22,189 nucleotides of DNA from JBOGGX01 sp050744245. GTDB lineage: Bacteria > Actinomycetota > Acidimicrobiia > Acidimicrobiales > JBOGGX01. Both the position numbers and the translations under genes were made by a program. Location: assembly GCA_050744245.1 (NCBI GenBank), contig JBOGGX010000037.1, positions 1-22,189 on the forward strand, given 5' to 3'. The stretch's first letter is position 1. Each line of letters starts with the position of its first letter. The notes under the pieces are model-generated. The model had not been told where the DNA came from, did not search any database, and worked only from the letters and a program-made list of their open reading frames with translations. Of this stretch, positions 6,753-14,963 are shown piece by piece.

Positions 6753-8576
6753 TCACGAGAGGATCGTCACCTCGCCCTTGTCGCCGTCGACCCGAACCCG
6801 CTGGCCGGTCGACACCGAGCTCACGGCGTTGCCCGTGCCGACGACGGCCGGCAGGCCATACTCCCGGCACACGATCGCGGCGTGGCTCATGATCCCCCCG
6901 ACGTCGGACACGGTGGCGGCGATTCGGGCGAACACGGGCGACCAGGTGGGGGACGTCGCCGGACAGATCAAGACTTCACCCTCGAGGACCTGGTCGAGCT
7001 CCGACACGTCTCGGACGATGCGGGCTACCCCCTCGACCACCCCGGGCGACCCCGGGACGCCGCGCAGGACGTTGTCGCCGTCCTCGCTCCCCGTCAGCCA
7101 CTGGCTCACGGTCTGTGACGTGATGCCCCACAGCAGGACGGTGAAGGGTTCCTCCACCTTCTCGGGAGGTGGGCCGAGCGCCGGTGGTGCCTCCCAAACC
7201 TCGAGCACCTCGTAGATCCGGCGCCGCTCGGCCACGATCGGCCGCCAGTACGCCGCCCCGCGGGCCTGGCTGCCCACCGCCCACTGCGTCACGGTGTCGT
7301 AGATCGCCTCCATCACCTCGTAGCGCCGGAGATAGAACATGTCGTCCGGATCGTCGAAGCAGCCCATGGCGGCAAGGGCCCGGCCCAACTCGCGGGACTT
7401 GGCCCAGAACGTCGACCAGATCCAATGCTCGATGTAGAGCACGTGTTCCTCGATGAAGACGAAGACCAGCCGGGCCAGGTCGACCATCTCGTCGAAGGCC
7501 TTCTGGTCCTCGGGCGCCAATAGGTCGCGATACTCCCCGGTGATGCGGTCGCGTTCCTCGAGCACACGGTCGGTCGGGCGGTCGATGGACTCCCCGGCGC
7601 GGGCGCGACGGATGTACTCCTTCACGAAACCGAGCGGGATGCGCTGATCCTCCAGCCAGGTCGGGTAGACGTGGTAGCCGCCCGGGTGGCCTGGATCGGT
7701 GGCCATGCGGAACCACGGATCAGACGTCGCCTCCCAGTCGGCGTGCCACTCGCGGCCGGCGTCGGTCCGATCGAGCGCGGCGAACAGCGCATCGGGATCG
7801 GTGGCGGCCAGGACGGCCTCGCCCAGCCCGAGCCGCTCGGCCTCCTTGGCGAGCCGCTTGAGCTCGTCGTCCGACCGGTACAGGTCGACGTGGAGGCCGC
7901 CGACCATGCGCGAGATCGACTGGTCGGTGATGTCGGGGAACGCTTGTTTGCAGAAGCCGAAGAAGGTGAGGTAGGCGGCGTAGCCGATGTTCAGCATCTC
8001 GAAGTGGAACTGGTAGGTCTCGTACATGGTGACGACCATGTCGTTGAAGTCGCGGATCAGCTCGAACCCGGTGGAGTAGCCCCGATGGTCGAAGACGACC
8101 GACTCGTCCTCCAGGTCGGGCAGGGGCTCGAAGCGCAGCGCCTTGAGCTTCTCGAAGCGGTCGGTGACCTTGACCTTCCACTCGTCGTAGATCGCATCCC
8201 AGTTCTCGTAGTAGTGGCCGGCGCGGCGCTTGTAGATCTCGGCCCGCTTCGGGACGTCGTCCGGATCGGGAACCGGGACGGGGGTGACGTACAGATACCC
8301 GTTGAGCACCCGCTGATCGACGCCGAACGCGGGGGGCATGGCGAAGATCCGCGTGTTGAACGCCCCCAGGGCGTGCCACCAGCACTCGCACTGGATCTCG
8401 TCGTAGGGATACAGCGCCCGAGGATGGTGCAGCCGGTCCTGGAACCAGAAGCGCTGCTCGTCCTGGTTCCTCCGCTCCTCGCCGAACAGGTGGTACCAGT
8501 CGTACATCCGCTCCCAGCCTTCGGCGCCGGGGGGCGTCTTCACATCGAATGGACTCGGGAACCTGTCGTTGGCCAC
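6753..8576 (-). CDS. PEP-utilizing (phosphohistidine) domain protein, phenylphosphate synthase-like subunit
   Basis: The 607-residue product ends in a PEP-synthase swivelling domain: GVPGSPGVVEGVARIV, then VLICPATSPTWSPVFARIA and GGIMSHAAIVCREYGLPAVV, with phosphoacceptor His near residue 565. The first 480 residues are a large, aromatic-rich, mainly helical region (for example FWFQDRLHHPRALYPYDEIQ) that probably binds the phosphoryl acceptor. With the next gene upstream, which supplies the ATP-binding domain, this forms a split dikinase. The same split is known for phenylphosphate synthase of Thauera, which phosphorylates phenol; rifampin phosphotransferase has comparable domains in one chain. 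I chose GTG 8576 because GGAGGAG lies just upstream and the family-like sequence starts there; the frame from 8768 overlaps the neighbour. Confidence 0.8.
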   Translation of the reverse strand: MANDRFPSPFDVKTPPGAEGWERMYDWYHLFGEERRNQDEQRFWFQDRLHHPRALYPYDEIQCECWWHALGAFNTRIFAMPPAFGVDQRVLNGYLYVTPVPVPDPDDVPKRAEIYKRRAGHYYENWDAIYDEWKVKVTDRFEKLKALRFEPLPDLEDESVVFDHRGYSTGFELIRDFNDMVVTMYETYQFHFEMLNIGYAAYLTFFGFCKQAFPDITDQSISRMVGGLHVDLYRSDDELKRLAKEAERLGLGEAVLAATDPDALFAALDRTDAGREWHADWEATSDPWFRMATDPGHPGGYHVYPTWLEDQRIPLGFVKEYIRRARAGESIDRPTDRVLEERDRITGEYRDLLAPEDQKAFDEMVDLARLVFVFIEEHVLYIEHWIWSTFWAKSRELGRALAAMGCFDDPDDMFYLRRYEVMEAIYDTVTQWAVGSQARGAAYWRPIVAERRRIYEVLEVWEAPPALGPPPEKVEEPFTVLLWGITSQTVSQWLTGSEDGDNVLRGVPGSPGVVEGVARIVRDVSELDQVLEGEVLICPATSPTWSPVFARIAATVSDVGGIMSHAAIVCREYGLPAVVGTGNAVSSVSTGQRVRVDGDKGEVTILS

Positions 8577-8623
8577 CGTCTCCTCCAGTTCGGGCTCTTC
8601 GGGCTGCTCTGGCAGTTCGGGTC

Positions 8624-9742
8624 TCACGCCGAGACCGATGGGTCTCCTCCGTCCTTCCGACCGGTCCACCGGGTCCGGTCGGCGATGCCGACCAGCGTCG
8701 ACACGACGGCCTCCACCGCGCCGCCGCCTCCCGGAGCGGTCACCGCCGGGCGCGGCCGCCGGCTCCACACCGTCTCGGGCCGGGTCTGGACGATGAAGAC
8801 CTCGTCCGGCGCCGGACCGCTCGTGGCGAACTCGACGTCCTGGGGCGAGCGGGCGAAGCCCTCGATCGATCGGCCGATCCGTCGCAACTCGGCGAGCTGG
8901 CCGTCCGACAGCGAAGCGACGTCCCGCCGCTCCGGCTCAATTTCGTTGGTCGTGACACCGCATCCGCCTGTGTCGGCCACAAGCTCGGTCGGCTTGCTGG
9001 CCAACTCCCGTTTGACGATGTCGCCGGTGACCTTGTCGACGAGGAACCGGTCTGGGTTCACGCGGCCCGACACGAGCGGCTCGCCCAGCCCCCACACCGA
9101 CTCGATGGCGATCTTGGACCGGTCGCCGTTGGCCGGGTTCAGGGTCATGAGAACGCCGGCGGCACGTGCCGGCACCATCTGTTGCACGAGCACGGCCATG
9201 GCCTCGTCGGCGACCGCTCCCCGGCGCCGGTAGTCGATCGCTCGGGCCGTGAAGAGGCTGGCCCAGCACTGCCTGATCCGTTCCTGCACGTCGTCCTCGC
9301 CCGCAACCCAGAGATACGAGTCGTACTCGCCGGCAAAGCTGGCGCCGGCGGCGTCCTCGGCGGCCGAGCTCGACCGGACGGCGACGGCCGCGGGATGCTC
9401 ACCGACGACACGGCACAGGCGCTCGTAGGCCGCGCCGATCGCGGCCCGACCGGGATGGCGTGCCGCGGCCTCGAACACCAGCGCCCGCAGCTCCGCGCCC
9501 AGGCGGTCGAGTCGTTTCATGCTCGGCTCGGGGGGCAACGCCTCGATCCGAACGGCGAGCTCGGCGCGTACTCGCTCCGGTAGCGCGCGCCGAAACGCGG
9601 CGGTGGTAACGACGAAGCCAGGAGGAACGCGGGCCCCGGCGCGGAGGAGCATGGTCAGGCCGGACGCCTTACCCCCGATCAGCGACCGGTCCGGCTCGAC
9701 CGTCTCAGTCAGCCACCAGATGTCGTCGACGGCGCCAGGCAC
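8624..9742 (-). CDS. PEP synthase/PPDK-type ATP-binding domain protein, partner of downstream phosphohistidine protein
   Basis: The 372-residue product is the N-terminal ATP-grasp part of a PEP synthase or pyruvate phosphate dikinase, standing alone. Signatures in order are SLIGGKASGLTMLLRAG, VPPGFVVTTAAF, VAVRSSSAAEDAAGASFAG, MVPARAAGVLMTLNPANGD, ESVWGLGEPLVSGRVNPD and VEFATSG with VQTRPETVW. It would cleave ATP and pass a phosphoryl group to the His of the partner encoded 47 bases downstream. I set the start at GTG 9742, where the family alignment begins; no clear ribosome site is seen and the frame is open to 9949, so the start is uncertain. Confidence 0.8.
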   Translation of the reverse strand: MPGAVDDIWWLTETVEPDRSLIGGKASGLTMLLRAGARVPPGFVVTTAAFRRALPERVRAELAVRIEALPPEPSMKRLDRLGAELRALVFEAAARHPGRAAIGAAYERLCRVVGEHPAAVAVRSSSAAEDAAGASFAGEYDSYLWVAGEDDVQERIRQCWASLFTARAIDYRRRGAVADEAMAVLVQQMVPARAAGVLMTLNPANGDRSKIAIESVWGLGEPLVSGRVNPDRFLVDKVTGDIVKRELASKPTELVADTGGCGVTTNEIEPERRDVASLSDGQLAELRRIGRSIEGFARSPQDVEFATSGPAPDEVFIVQTRPETVWSRRPRPAVTAPGGGGAVEAVVSTLVGIADRTRWTGRKDGGDPSVSA

Positions 9743-9878
9743 GGCGCAGGATTCTACGAACCACCCTCGATCCTGTCGCCGGCCACGTCCCGCCCTTCCG
9801 GACACCCCTCGTTCTGTCGCCCCAGGAGGGCGAGCACCGCACCACCACGGCGACGAAACCCCGACTGTGCCGTCGTGG

Positions 9879-11201
9879 TCAGCCGAACGCCGCGGTCCGG
9901 GCCGCGGCCGCGCGCCGGCGCGCCCGGGCCAGGACCTCGGGCTCGTCAAGAGTCAGGACCGACCCATCCCGCACGACGACATCGCCGTCGACGATCACGG
10001 TGCGCACGTCTGATCCGCGGGCCGAGTACACGAGTGCGGCCAGTGGGTCGTGGATGGGTGTCAGGTGGGCGGCATTGGTGTCGACGAGAACCACGTCGGC
10101 GAGGTAGCCCGGCTCGAGCCGTCCAAGTCGATCGCCGAGCCCGATGGCCGCCGCTCCACCCGTGGTAGCCATCTCGAACACCTGCTGGGCCACCATCGCG
10201 GACGCGTCCCGGGTCACGACCTTGTGCAGCAGCGCAGCGTCCTTCATCGCCTCGATCATGTCCTGGCCGTTGTTGCACGCGGGCCCGTCGCACGCCAGCC
10301 CGACGTTCACGCCTGCATCCAGAAGCGCGGGGATGGGCGCGACACCGGAGGCCAGGATCATGTTGCTTGTGGGGTCGTGCACGACATGGCTGCCACTACT
10401 GGCGATGAGCCCAATGTCGTCGTCGGACAGGAACACGCAGTGGTTGAGCATGACTCGTGGGCCGAGGGCGCCGACATCGGCCAGCATGCCGACATTGGTC
10501 TTTCCGGTCTGCTCACGCACGAGATCGTTGTACTCGGGCGTCTCGGCCGTGTGTAGGTGGATCCCCACCCCGTGTTCGTCGCTCAGGGCCACCGCGTCGC
10601 GGAACGACTCCGCGGATGATCCCCAGGGCACGAGAGGACCGACGCCGATACGTGTCCGGGGATTTGAGTCGAATGCCCGGATGAGTGCCTGCGAGCGGTC
10701 GACGATCTCCTTGGGAGTCTCGACGAAACCCTCGAAGAACCCGACGTCGTTGCTGCATCGAAAGAGCACCGAGCGGATGCCCGATCGGTCGAGGCTGTCG
10801 GCTGCGAGCTGGTCCACGTGATCGCCGTAGTGGGGGCTGAAGAACACCTCGCATACGGTGGTGTTGCCCGCCTTGAGGTTCTCGATGGCGCCGAGTTCCA
10901 TGCTCAGCGAGTAGTCGTCGGGCTCGAAGACCTGCATCAGCGGCACCTGGGCCTCGGCCAGCCAGCCCAACAACGTCCGATCGCTGCCGAGCGACCGGCC
11001 CAGAATCATGCAGAGGTGGGTGTGGGCGTTCACGAATCCCGGCACCACGAGCATGCCGCCGGCGTGGATCACCTCGTCGACGCCGGAGACGTCGACGTCA
11101 CCGACCTCCGTGATCGTGTTGTTCTCGATGCGGAGACCGCCGGGCTCGATGACCCGGTCACCGGTCAGGACAATGCCGCCGGTGACGGCGAGCGAACCCA
11201 T
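9879..11201 (-). CDS. Amidohydrolase, ATZ/TRZ / SAH-deaminase-like family
   Basis: The 440-residue product is a metal-dependent amidohydrolase with a flanking beta-sandwich. Metal and catalytic motifs are PGFVNAHTHL (His60, His62), HLHTAET (215-221), LNHCVFL (His254) and LACDGPACNN (Asp305). The family deaminates or dechlorinates N-heterocycles and nucleosides (MtaD, TrzN, AtzB, guanine deaminase). The specific substrate cannot be read from the sequence. Its ATG shares a base with the TGA of the metallo-beta-lactamase gene (TGATG), so the two are translationally coupled. The 136-bp gap to the next gene shows nothing distinctive. Confidence 0.88.
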   Translation of the reverse strand: MGSLAVTGGIVLTGDRVIEPGGLRIENNTITEVGDVDVSGVDEVIHAGGMLVVPGFVNAHTHLCMILGRSLGSDRTLLGWLAEAQVPLMQVFEPDDYSLSMELGAIENLKAGNTTVCEVFFSPHYGDHVDQLAADSLDRSGIRSVLFRCSNDVGFFEGFVETPKEIVDRSQALIRAFDSNPRTRIGVGPLVPWGSSAESFRDAVALSDEHGVGIHLHTAETPEYNDLVREQTGKTNVGMLADVGALGPRVMLNHCVFLSDDDIGLIASSGSHVVHDPTSNMILASGVAPIPALLDAGVNVGLACDGPACNNGQDMIEAMKDAALLHKVVTRDASAMVAQQVFEMATTGGAAAIGLGDRLGRLEPGYLADVVLVDTNAAHLTPIHDPLAALVYSARGSDVRTVIVDGDVVVRDGSVLTLDEPEVLARARRRAAAARTAAFG

Positions 11202-12070
11202 CAGCTGCCCTTGCGGGTGTTGTCCCAGGCGGCGACGTGGACCTCGGCGACCTCGTTGGGGCCGACCTTCCAGCTTGGATGGCGTTCGAAGACCAGAGTG
11301 TCATGGCCGGGCACGATGCGGTCGATCCGGCCATCGAGGTGGCCGTGGATCTCGCCGTAGGTCATCAGCATGCAGTACGTGTTGCCGTTGGTGTACCCGC
11401 TGGGCCACATCTCCTCGATGTTCGAGTACCACATCACGGTGTCGCCGGCCACGACGTAGGGACCGCCGGACGTGGCCACGCTGAGCCATTGGCTTCCGAA
11501 GGTGTGACCGTCCTTGCTCAGGTGGGCATGGATGCCGGGCGCAAGCTCGTCGCCGTCTCCGACGAAGTGGAGCCGATGATCGCGGGCGAGGGCGCCCCAC
11601 ATCTCCATGTCGTCACGGTCGAACGACGACGTGATCCAGCTCTCGTCGCCCAGCGGCGTGTAGAGCGGCGCCAGGGCGAGCGCCCGGATCCATCCCTCGT
11701 ACTCGGCCCACTGCACATAGACGTCGGCGTTCGGGAACGATGGCAAGTTGTTGGCATGGTCGAAGTGCATGTGGGTGATGAAGACCTTCTCGATCTCCTC
11801 CGGCTGCACGCCGACCTTGCCGAGCACGACCGACGGGTCCTCGTAGTCGTAGAACCCGAAGCGATGGATCCACTTCTCGGCCCGGAACCCGGCGTCGACC
11901 AGATAGTGATGGACGGTGCCGTCGGCGTCCCGCCCGCTCACCAGGACGTAGATCATCGGCGACGCCGACACACCCTCCCCACTGTGGATCGGGACGCCGC
12001 CGAAGAACTCCCGCGGCAGATCGACGTGCGAGTAGCACAGCGGACGAATTGAGTAGTCGACCTCGACCAT
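11201..12070 (-). CDS. Metallo-beta-lactamase-fold hydrolase, N-acyl homoserine lactonase-like
   Basis: The 289-residue product has the full metal site: THMHFDH (His100, His102, Asp104, His105), His in SKDGHTFGSQ, Asp in VVAGDTVMW, and His in RIVPGHDTLVF. The layout is that of the AHL-lactonase subfamily, which opens lactone, cyclic carbamate or related rings. Members of this subfamily and other MBL proteins are reported to hydrolyse benzoxazolinones to 2-aminophenols (bacterial BxdA, fungal MBL1, from memory), which makes that activity worth testing next to an aminophenol dioxygenase. I chose ATG 12070 because GGAGGG lies four bases upstream; the frame is open to 12112. It is the first gene of the operon. 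Confidence 0.87.
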   Translation of the reverse strand: MVEVDYSIRPLCYSHVDLPREFFGGVPIHSGEGVSASPMIYVLVSGRDADGTVHHYLVDAGFRAEKWIHRFGFYDYEDPSVVLGKVGVQPEEIEKVFITHMHFDHANNLPSFPNADVYVQWAEYEGWIRALALAPLYTPLGDESWITSSFDRDDMEMWGALARDHRLHFVGDGDELAPGIHAHLSKDGHTFGSQWLSVATSGGPYVVAGDTVMWYSNIEEMWPSGYTNGNTYCMLMTYGEIHGHLDGRIDRIVPGHDTLVFERHPSWKVGPNEVAEVHVAAWDNTRKGS

Positions 12071-12135
12071 GACGCCCTCCCATCCCCTCGACCGCCCCAT
12101 CATCGCTCCCAAGCCCTGCCGCTGTCAGCACCAGC

Positions 12136-12152
12136 GTCCGGTCGATCAGGAC
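12136..12152. promoter_or_regulatory. Candidate operator 3, GTCCGG-TCGAT-CAGGAC
   Basis: It matches the divergent-promoter repeat at 11 of 12 arm positions with the same 5-bp spacer. It ends 66 bp upstream of the first gene of the MBL operon, a fitting place for control by the same IclR protein. A single-mismatch match may occur by chance in a window this size, so its position is the main argument. Confidence 0.45.
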
Positions 12153-12596
12153 ACCCCGGGAGTCCGTCGCACCATGGGTGCACGCTTCGCACTCTCAAGG
12201 CGACGAATCACGGTGAGAGCTGTGTCAGGTCTCGAGACGCTGGAGGAGGCTTGGGAAGCTGTCGCCCGGTTGGGGTCGCGTCGGAGCGAGCTCTCCATGC
12301 CAACTGCGTCGCCGCCCGGTGCGTTGGCCGGCGTCAGGTCAAGTGCCTTAGTCGCAGACGTGGGGCCCGGGTTCGGGCTTGCGGACGTCGCCGAGTGGCC
12401 ACGTCGATCACGGCGTTGAACCAGCCCCGACGGTCCACGTGTCGAGCCACCGGTCGCCGACCCACTCCGGCGCTTCGTTGGTGGGCGCTCGCATGGTCGA
12501 GCCCGGCAGCCGGTGTCCTGCTCAGCCGGACGTGAACCTTGCTCGGCCACGATCTCCACGAGGAACATCGACTCGTTGACATGGGGCTCGTGAGGA
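12153..12596. other. Intergenic stretch without recognisable gene
   Basis: No frame gives a convincing protein. Short protein-like pieces on the minus strand in shifting frames (for example a stretch reading HVNESMFLVEIVAEQG) hint at a decayed gene I cannot name. Confidence 0.4.
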
Positions 12597-12605
12597 GTGT
12601 CGGTA

Positions 12606-12831
12606 GCTGTGGCCTTCGATGACCTCCCCGCGCAACCACCGCTTTACCCCCCAGAGGCCGAGGACTACGCGCGTCGCGCCCTCGACTGTCGCGCCGGGCC
12701 GCGGCTCGCTGCGACGCTGCGTTCGACGTCGCCTACGGCGAGGACTACTGGCAGCGAATCGACATCTACCGTCCCGCCACGGCAGTCGACGCCGAGCTGC
12801 CGGTCCTTTGTTTGCTCACGGCGGGGCGTGG
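12606..12831 (+). pseudogene. Alpha/beta hydrolase (esterase-like) N-terminal remnant
   Basis: Pieces in successive frames reconstruct the start of an alpha/beta hydrolase: AFDDLPAQPPLYPPEAEDYARR, then FDVAYGEDYWQRIDIYRPAT, then FAHGGAW with the HGG oxyanion motif. At least two frameshifts are needed. Homology stops at about 12831, exactly where a SulP remnant begins on the other strand, so the rest was lost by recombination. Confidence 0.6.
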
Positions 12832-13125
12832 AAGGTCCGCGATCCACTGGCACCGACGGGGAAGGACTGTGTCACGCCAGCCGCCGCGTTCGCGGCTCCC
12901 AGCGCGAGGAGCTCTTGGTTTGCGTCCACATGCTGGTCGTGTCGGCCGGCGAACGAGCGGGCGGTCAGGATCCCGTCGGCGTAGCCGACCGCGAAGATGC
13001 CCAGTGCCGCCGGGGGAGCAGTTGGGCGGTGTCGGCGAGCGAGAGGTCGGGCCAGTTGAACGCGGGGAGTCCCGAAGGGATGTTGCCGACGATGGCGACG
13101 CCCTTGTCGGCGAGACCGAAGGCAT
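12832..13125 (-). pseudogene. SulP/SLC26 anion transporter internal remnant
   Basis: On the minus strand GVAIVGNIPSGLPAFNWPDL leads to LADTAQLLP. One base shift near 13010 then gives ALGIFAVGYADGILTARSFA, QHVDANQELLALGAANAAAG and FPVGASGSRTF. This is the conserved middle of SulP transporters. Both ends are missing: it abuts an alpha/beta hydrolase piece on one side and an MBL-like piece on the other. Confidence 0.7.
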
Positions 13126-13137
13126 CCCGATTCATCT

Positions 13138-13246
13138 GGCGGACGTCACCTTCCCGACAACGCACCCATTGGCCGGCCAGCGTGGGGTGGGTCTCGCGTT
13201 CGCGGTCAGGCATCCCACCGGTCTTCTGCTCTTCGATCGGTCGTGA
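13138..13246 (+). pseudogene. MBL-like N-terminal remnant
   Basis: About 36 codons on the plus strand read ADVTFPTTHPLAGQRG and VGLAFAVRHPTGLLLFD. This resembles the N-terminal strands of metallo-beta-lactamase-fold proteins (usually followed by TG, here by RS and a stop). No metal motif follows. From 13247 to 13395 I see nothing recognisable. Confidence 0.4.
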
Positions 13247-13395
13247 AGCCCGGCGGGTGGGCGGTGGCGGGGCGACACCGTGGTGGCGCTCGCGTAGAGC
13301 CAAAGCGAACGGTCGGACCGGTCGGGCCTCAGGGCCCGGCCGGTCCACCCGCGGCCGCCGGACCGTCGGGGCCGGTCGGTCGCTGGACGTGTCGG

Positions 13396-13965
13396 TCAGG
13401 AGGGCCGCAGGTGCGCTTGTTCGCCGTGGCGGTCGAAGATGGTGAGGATCTCGGCCGGGCCGCCGTAGCCGAGGATCCGGTGCGGCGTCATGGTGTCGAA
13501 CTCGGCGGCCTGGCCGACCTCGACGAGGTGCTCGCGTCCGCCGAGCAGGAGGCGGACGGTCCCGTGCAAGACGTAGAACCAGTCCCGTCCGGGGTGGACC
13601 CGCGGCTGGGGCGGCCGTTTCGGGGCGGGGACGCGCAGCTTGGCCACGATCCGCCCGGAGGGGTGGTCGTGGCGGGTGAGCATCCAGTACGTGGCCCCGT
13701 TCGCGGTGTCGCGGGTCGGGCGGATGACGACGTCGTCGCCGGGCTCGTCGTCGGCGAGGAGCTCGTCGATGGTCGTGTCGAGGGCTCGGGCCAGGGTGAC
13801 GAGGTGGTCGAGGGCGAGCCGTCGGTGACCGGTCTCGAGTCGACTGATCGTCGACGGTCCGATGTGGGAGCGGCGAGCCAGCTCGTCGATGGACCACCCG
13901 CGAGCCATTCGGAGGCTACGGAGTCGGCGCCGGGCGGTGCTCTCGATCAGATCGTCTTGCGTCAT
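13396..13965 (-). CDS. XRE-family regulator with C-terminal cupin domain
   Basis: The 189-residue product has an N-terminal helix-turn-helix (about residues 10-65: LRSLRMARGWSIDELARRS, IGPSTISRLETG) and a C-terminal cupin barrel (about 95-185: HPGRDWFYVLHGTVRLLLG, then VGQAAEFDTMTPHRILG). Such proteins usually repress their own and a neighbouring gene in response to a small ligand. I chose ATG 13965 over the TTG at 13971: a TAGGCT -10-like box lies seven bases upstream, suggesting a leaderless start. It is divergent from a SAM methyltransferase 47 bp away, which is its likely target. Confidence 0.88.
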   Translation of the reverse strand: MTQDDLIESTARRRLRSLRMARGWSIDELARRSHIGPSTISRLETGHRRLALDHLVTLARALDTTIDELLADDEPGDDVVIRPTRDTANGATYWMLTRHDHPSGRIVAKLRVPAPKRPPQPRVHPGRDWFYVLHGTVRLLLGGREHLVEVGQAAEFDTMTPHRILGYGGPAEILTIFDRHGEQAHLRPS

Positions 13966-14012
13966 TGGCAAGAGCCTATGCGTTCACCGCACCGCAGCCA
14001 TACGTTGTCGGC
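13966..14012. promoter_or_regulatory. Divergent leaderless promoters, XRE-cupin and methyltransferase
   Basis: TAGGCT (minus, 13973-13978) is seven bases before the ATG of the XRE gene. TACGTT (plus, 14001-14006) is six bases before the ATG of the methyltransferase. No clear operator repeat is visible. Confidence 0.45.
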
Positions 14013-14963
14013 ATGAACGGGCACGATCACCATGGGCCGGCCGCCACCCACCGCCTCGTCTTCGACTCGCCGGCGATGGCGGCGTTCTCCGAGCTCGAAG
14101 GCGAGGTGCTGATCGGCTTGTTGACGGAGGCCGCCTCGGTACTGGCGGAGCTGTACGAGCGGCTCGGCGTTGAGGTGCGTCGCGTGCTCGACGTCGGGTG
14201 CGGTCCTGGCGTCGGCACCTGCTGCCTGGCCCTACGGTTTGCTTCGGCGAGCGTCGTCGCCGTCGATGGTGCGGCCACGATGCTGGAGCACGCGTCGGCT
14301 CGGGCCGAGCGGCTCGGGCTCGCCGAACGGGTGGACACCCGGCTGGTGGAGCTCCCGGCCGGCTTCGGGACACTTGGCCGAACCGACGTCGCCTGGGCGT
14401 CGATGGCGCTCCACCACATCGGTGACGAGGCGGCCGCACTTCGTCGGATCCGGGGGCTGCTCGACCCGGGCGGGCTGCTCGCCGTCGTGGAGCGGGCCGA
14501 CCCGTTGCGAGTCCTGCCCGGGGACGCCGACCTGGGGCGGCCTGGCATCTGGGACCGCCTCGACGCCGCGTGGGCGGCCTGGTTCACCGACATGCGCGCC
14601 GACCTACCGGGTGCGACCACGTCGGCCGACTACCCGGCGATGCTCGCGGCGGCCGGCTTCGACCTTATGGCGGACGAGGTGCTCAGGCTCGTCCTCGACG
14701 CACCGTTGGACGCTCGGGCCCGTCGCTTCGCCCACGGACACCTCCTGCGGGCGCGAGCGCAACTCGGGCCCTACGCCGTCGCCGCTGACCTGGAGGCGCT
14801 CGACGTGCTGATCGACGAGACCGCCGAGGAGGGCATCCTGCGCCGCGACGACGCCCTGCTCTGCGCCTCGCGTCACCTGTACTTGGCCAGAGCGGTGCCG
14901 GGGGCATCCCCTCGCGATCCCGACGGCAACGAGGTCGGGTTCGGAGGTGCCCCACCCTCGTAG
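14013..14963 (+). CDS. Class I SAM-dependent methyltransferase
   Basis: The 316-residue product has the Rossmann-like methyltransferase motifs: VLDVGCGPGVGTCCLAL (motif I), SVVAVDGAATMLEHA (motif II), DVAWASMALHHIGDEAAALR and LLDPGGLLAVVERAD. The first 50 residues and the C-terminal helical part (LDARARRFAHGHLLRARAQ) may bind the acceptor, which is unknown. No ribosome site is seen, but a -10-like TACGTT sits six bases before the ATG. It is divergent from the XRE-cupin gene, a common regulator-target pair in actinobacteria. Confidence 0.88.
   Translation: MNGHDHHGPAATHRLVFDSPAMAAFSELEGEVLIGLLTEAASVLAELYERLGVEVRRVLDVGCGPGVGTCCLALRFASASVVAVDGAATMLEHASARAERLGLAERVDTRLVELPAGFGTLGRTDVAWASMALHHIGDEAAALRRIRGLLDPGGLLAVVERADPLRVLPGDADLGRPGIWDRLDAAWAAWFTDMRADLPGATTSADYPAMLAAAGFDLMADEVLRLVLDAPLDARARRFAHGHLLRARAQLGPYAVAADLEALDVLIDETAEEGILRRDDALLCASRHLYLARAVPGASPRDPDGNEVGFGGAPPS

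Noticed and set aside
8577..8768. 64-codon N-terminal extension of the phosphohistidine protein
   Set aside because: Overlaps the upstream gene, Arg/Gly-rich, and a strong ribosome site marks GTG 8576.
8804..8817. GTCCGG-CG-CCGGAC palindrome
   Set aside because: Arms match the operator but the spacer is 2 rather than 5 and it lies inside the ATP-binding gene; probably chance.
7671..9233. 520-codon open frame on the plus strand
   Set aside because: Antisense to the clearly recognisable phosphohistidine and ATP-binding genes; composition matches mirrored codons.
12515..12531. GTCCTG-CTCAG-CCGGAC, one mismatch to the operator
   Set aside because: About 445 bp from the MBL start and not near another promoter; one such match may occur by chance in this base composition.
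13243..14016. 257-codon open frame on the plus strand
   Set aside because: Antisense to the XRE-cupin gene, whose motifs are clear.
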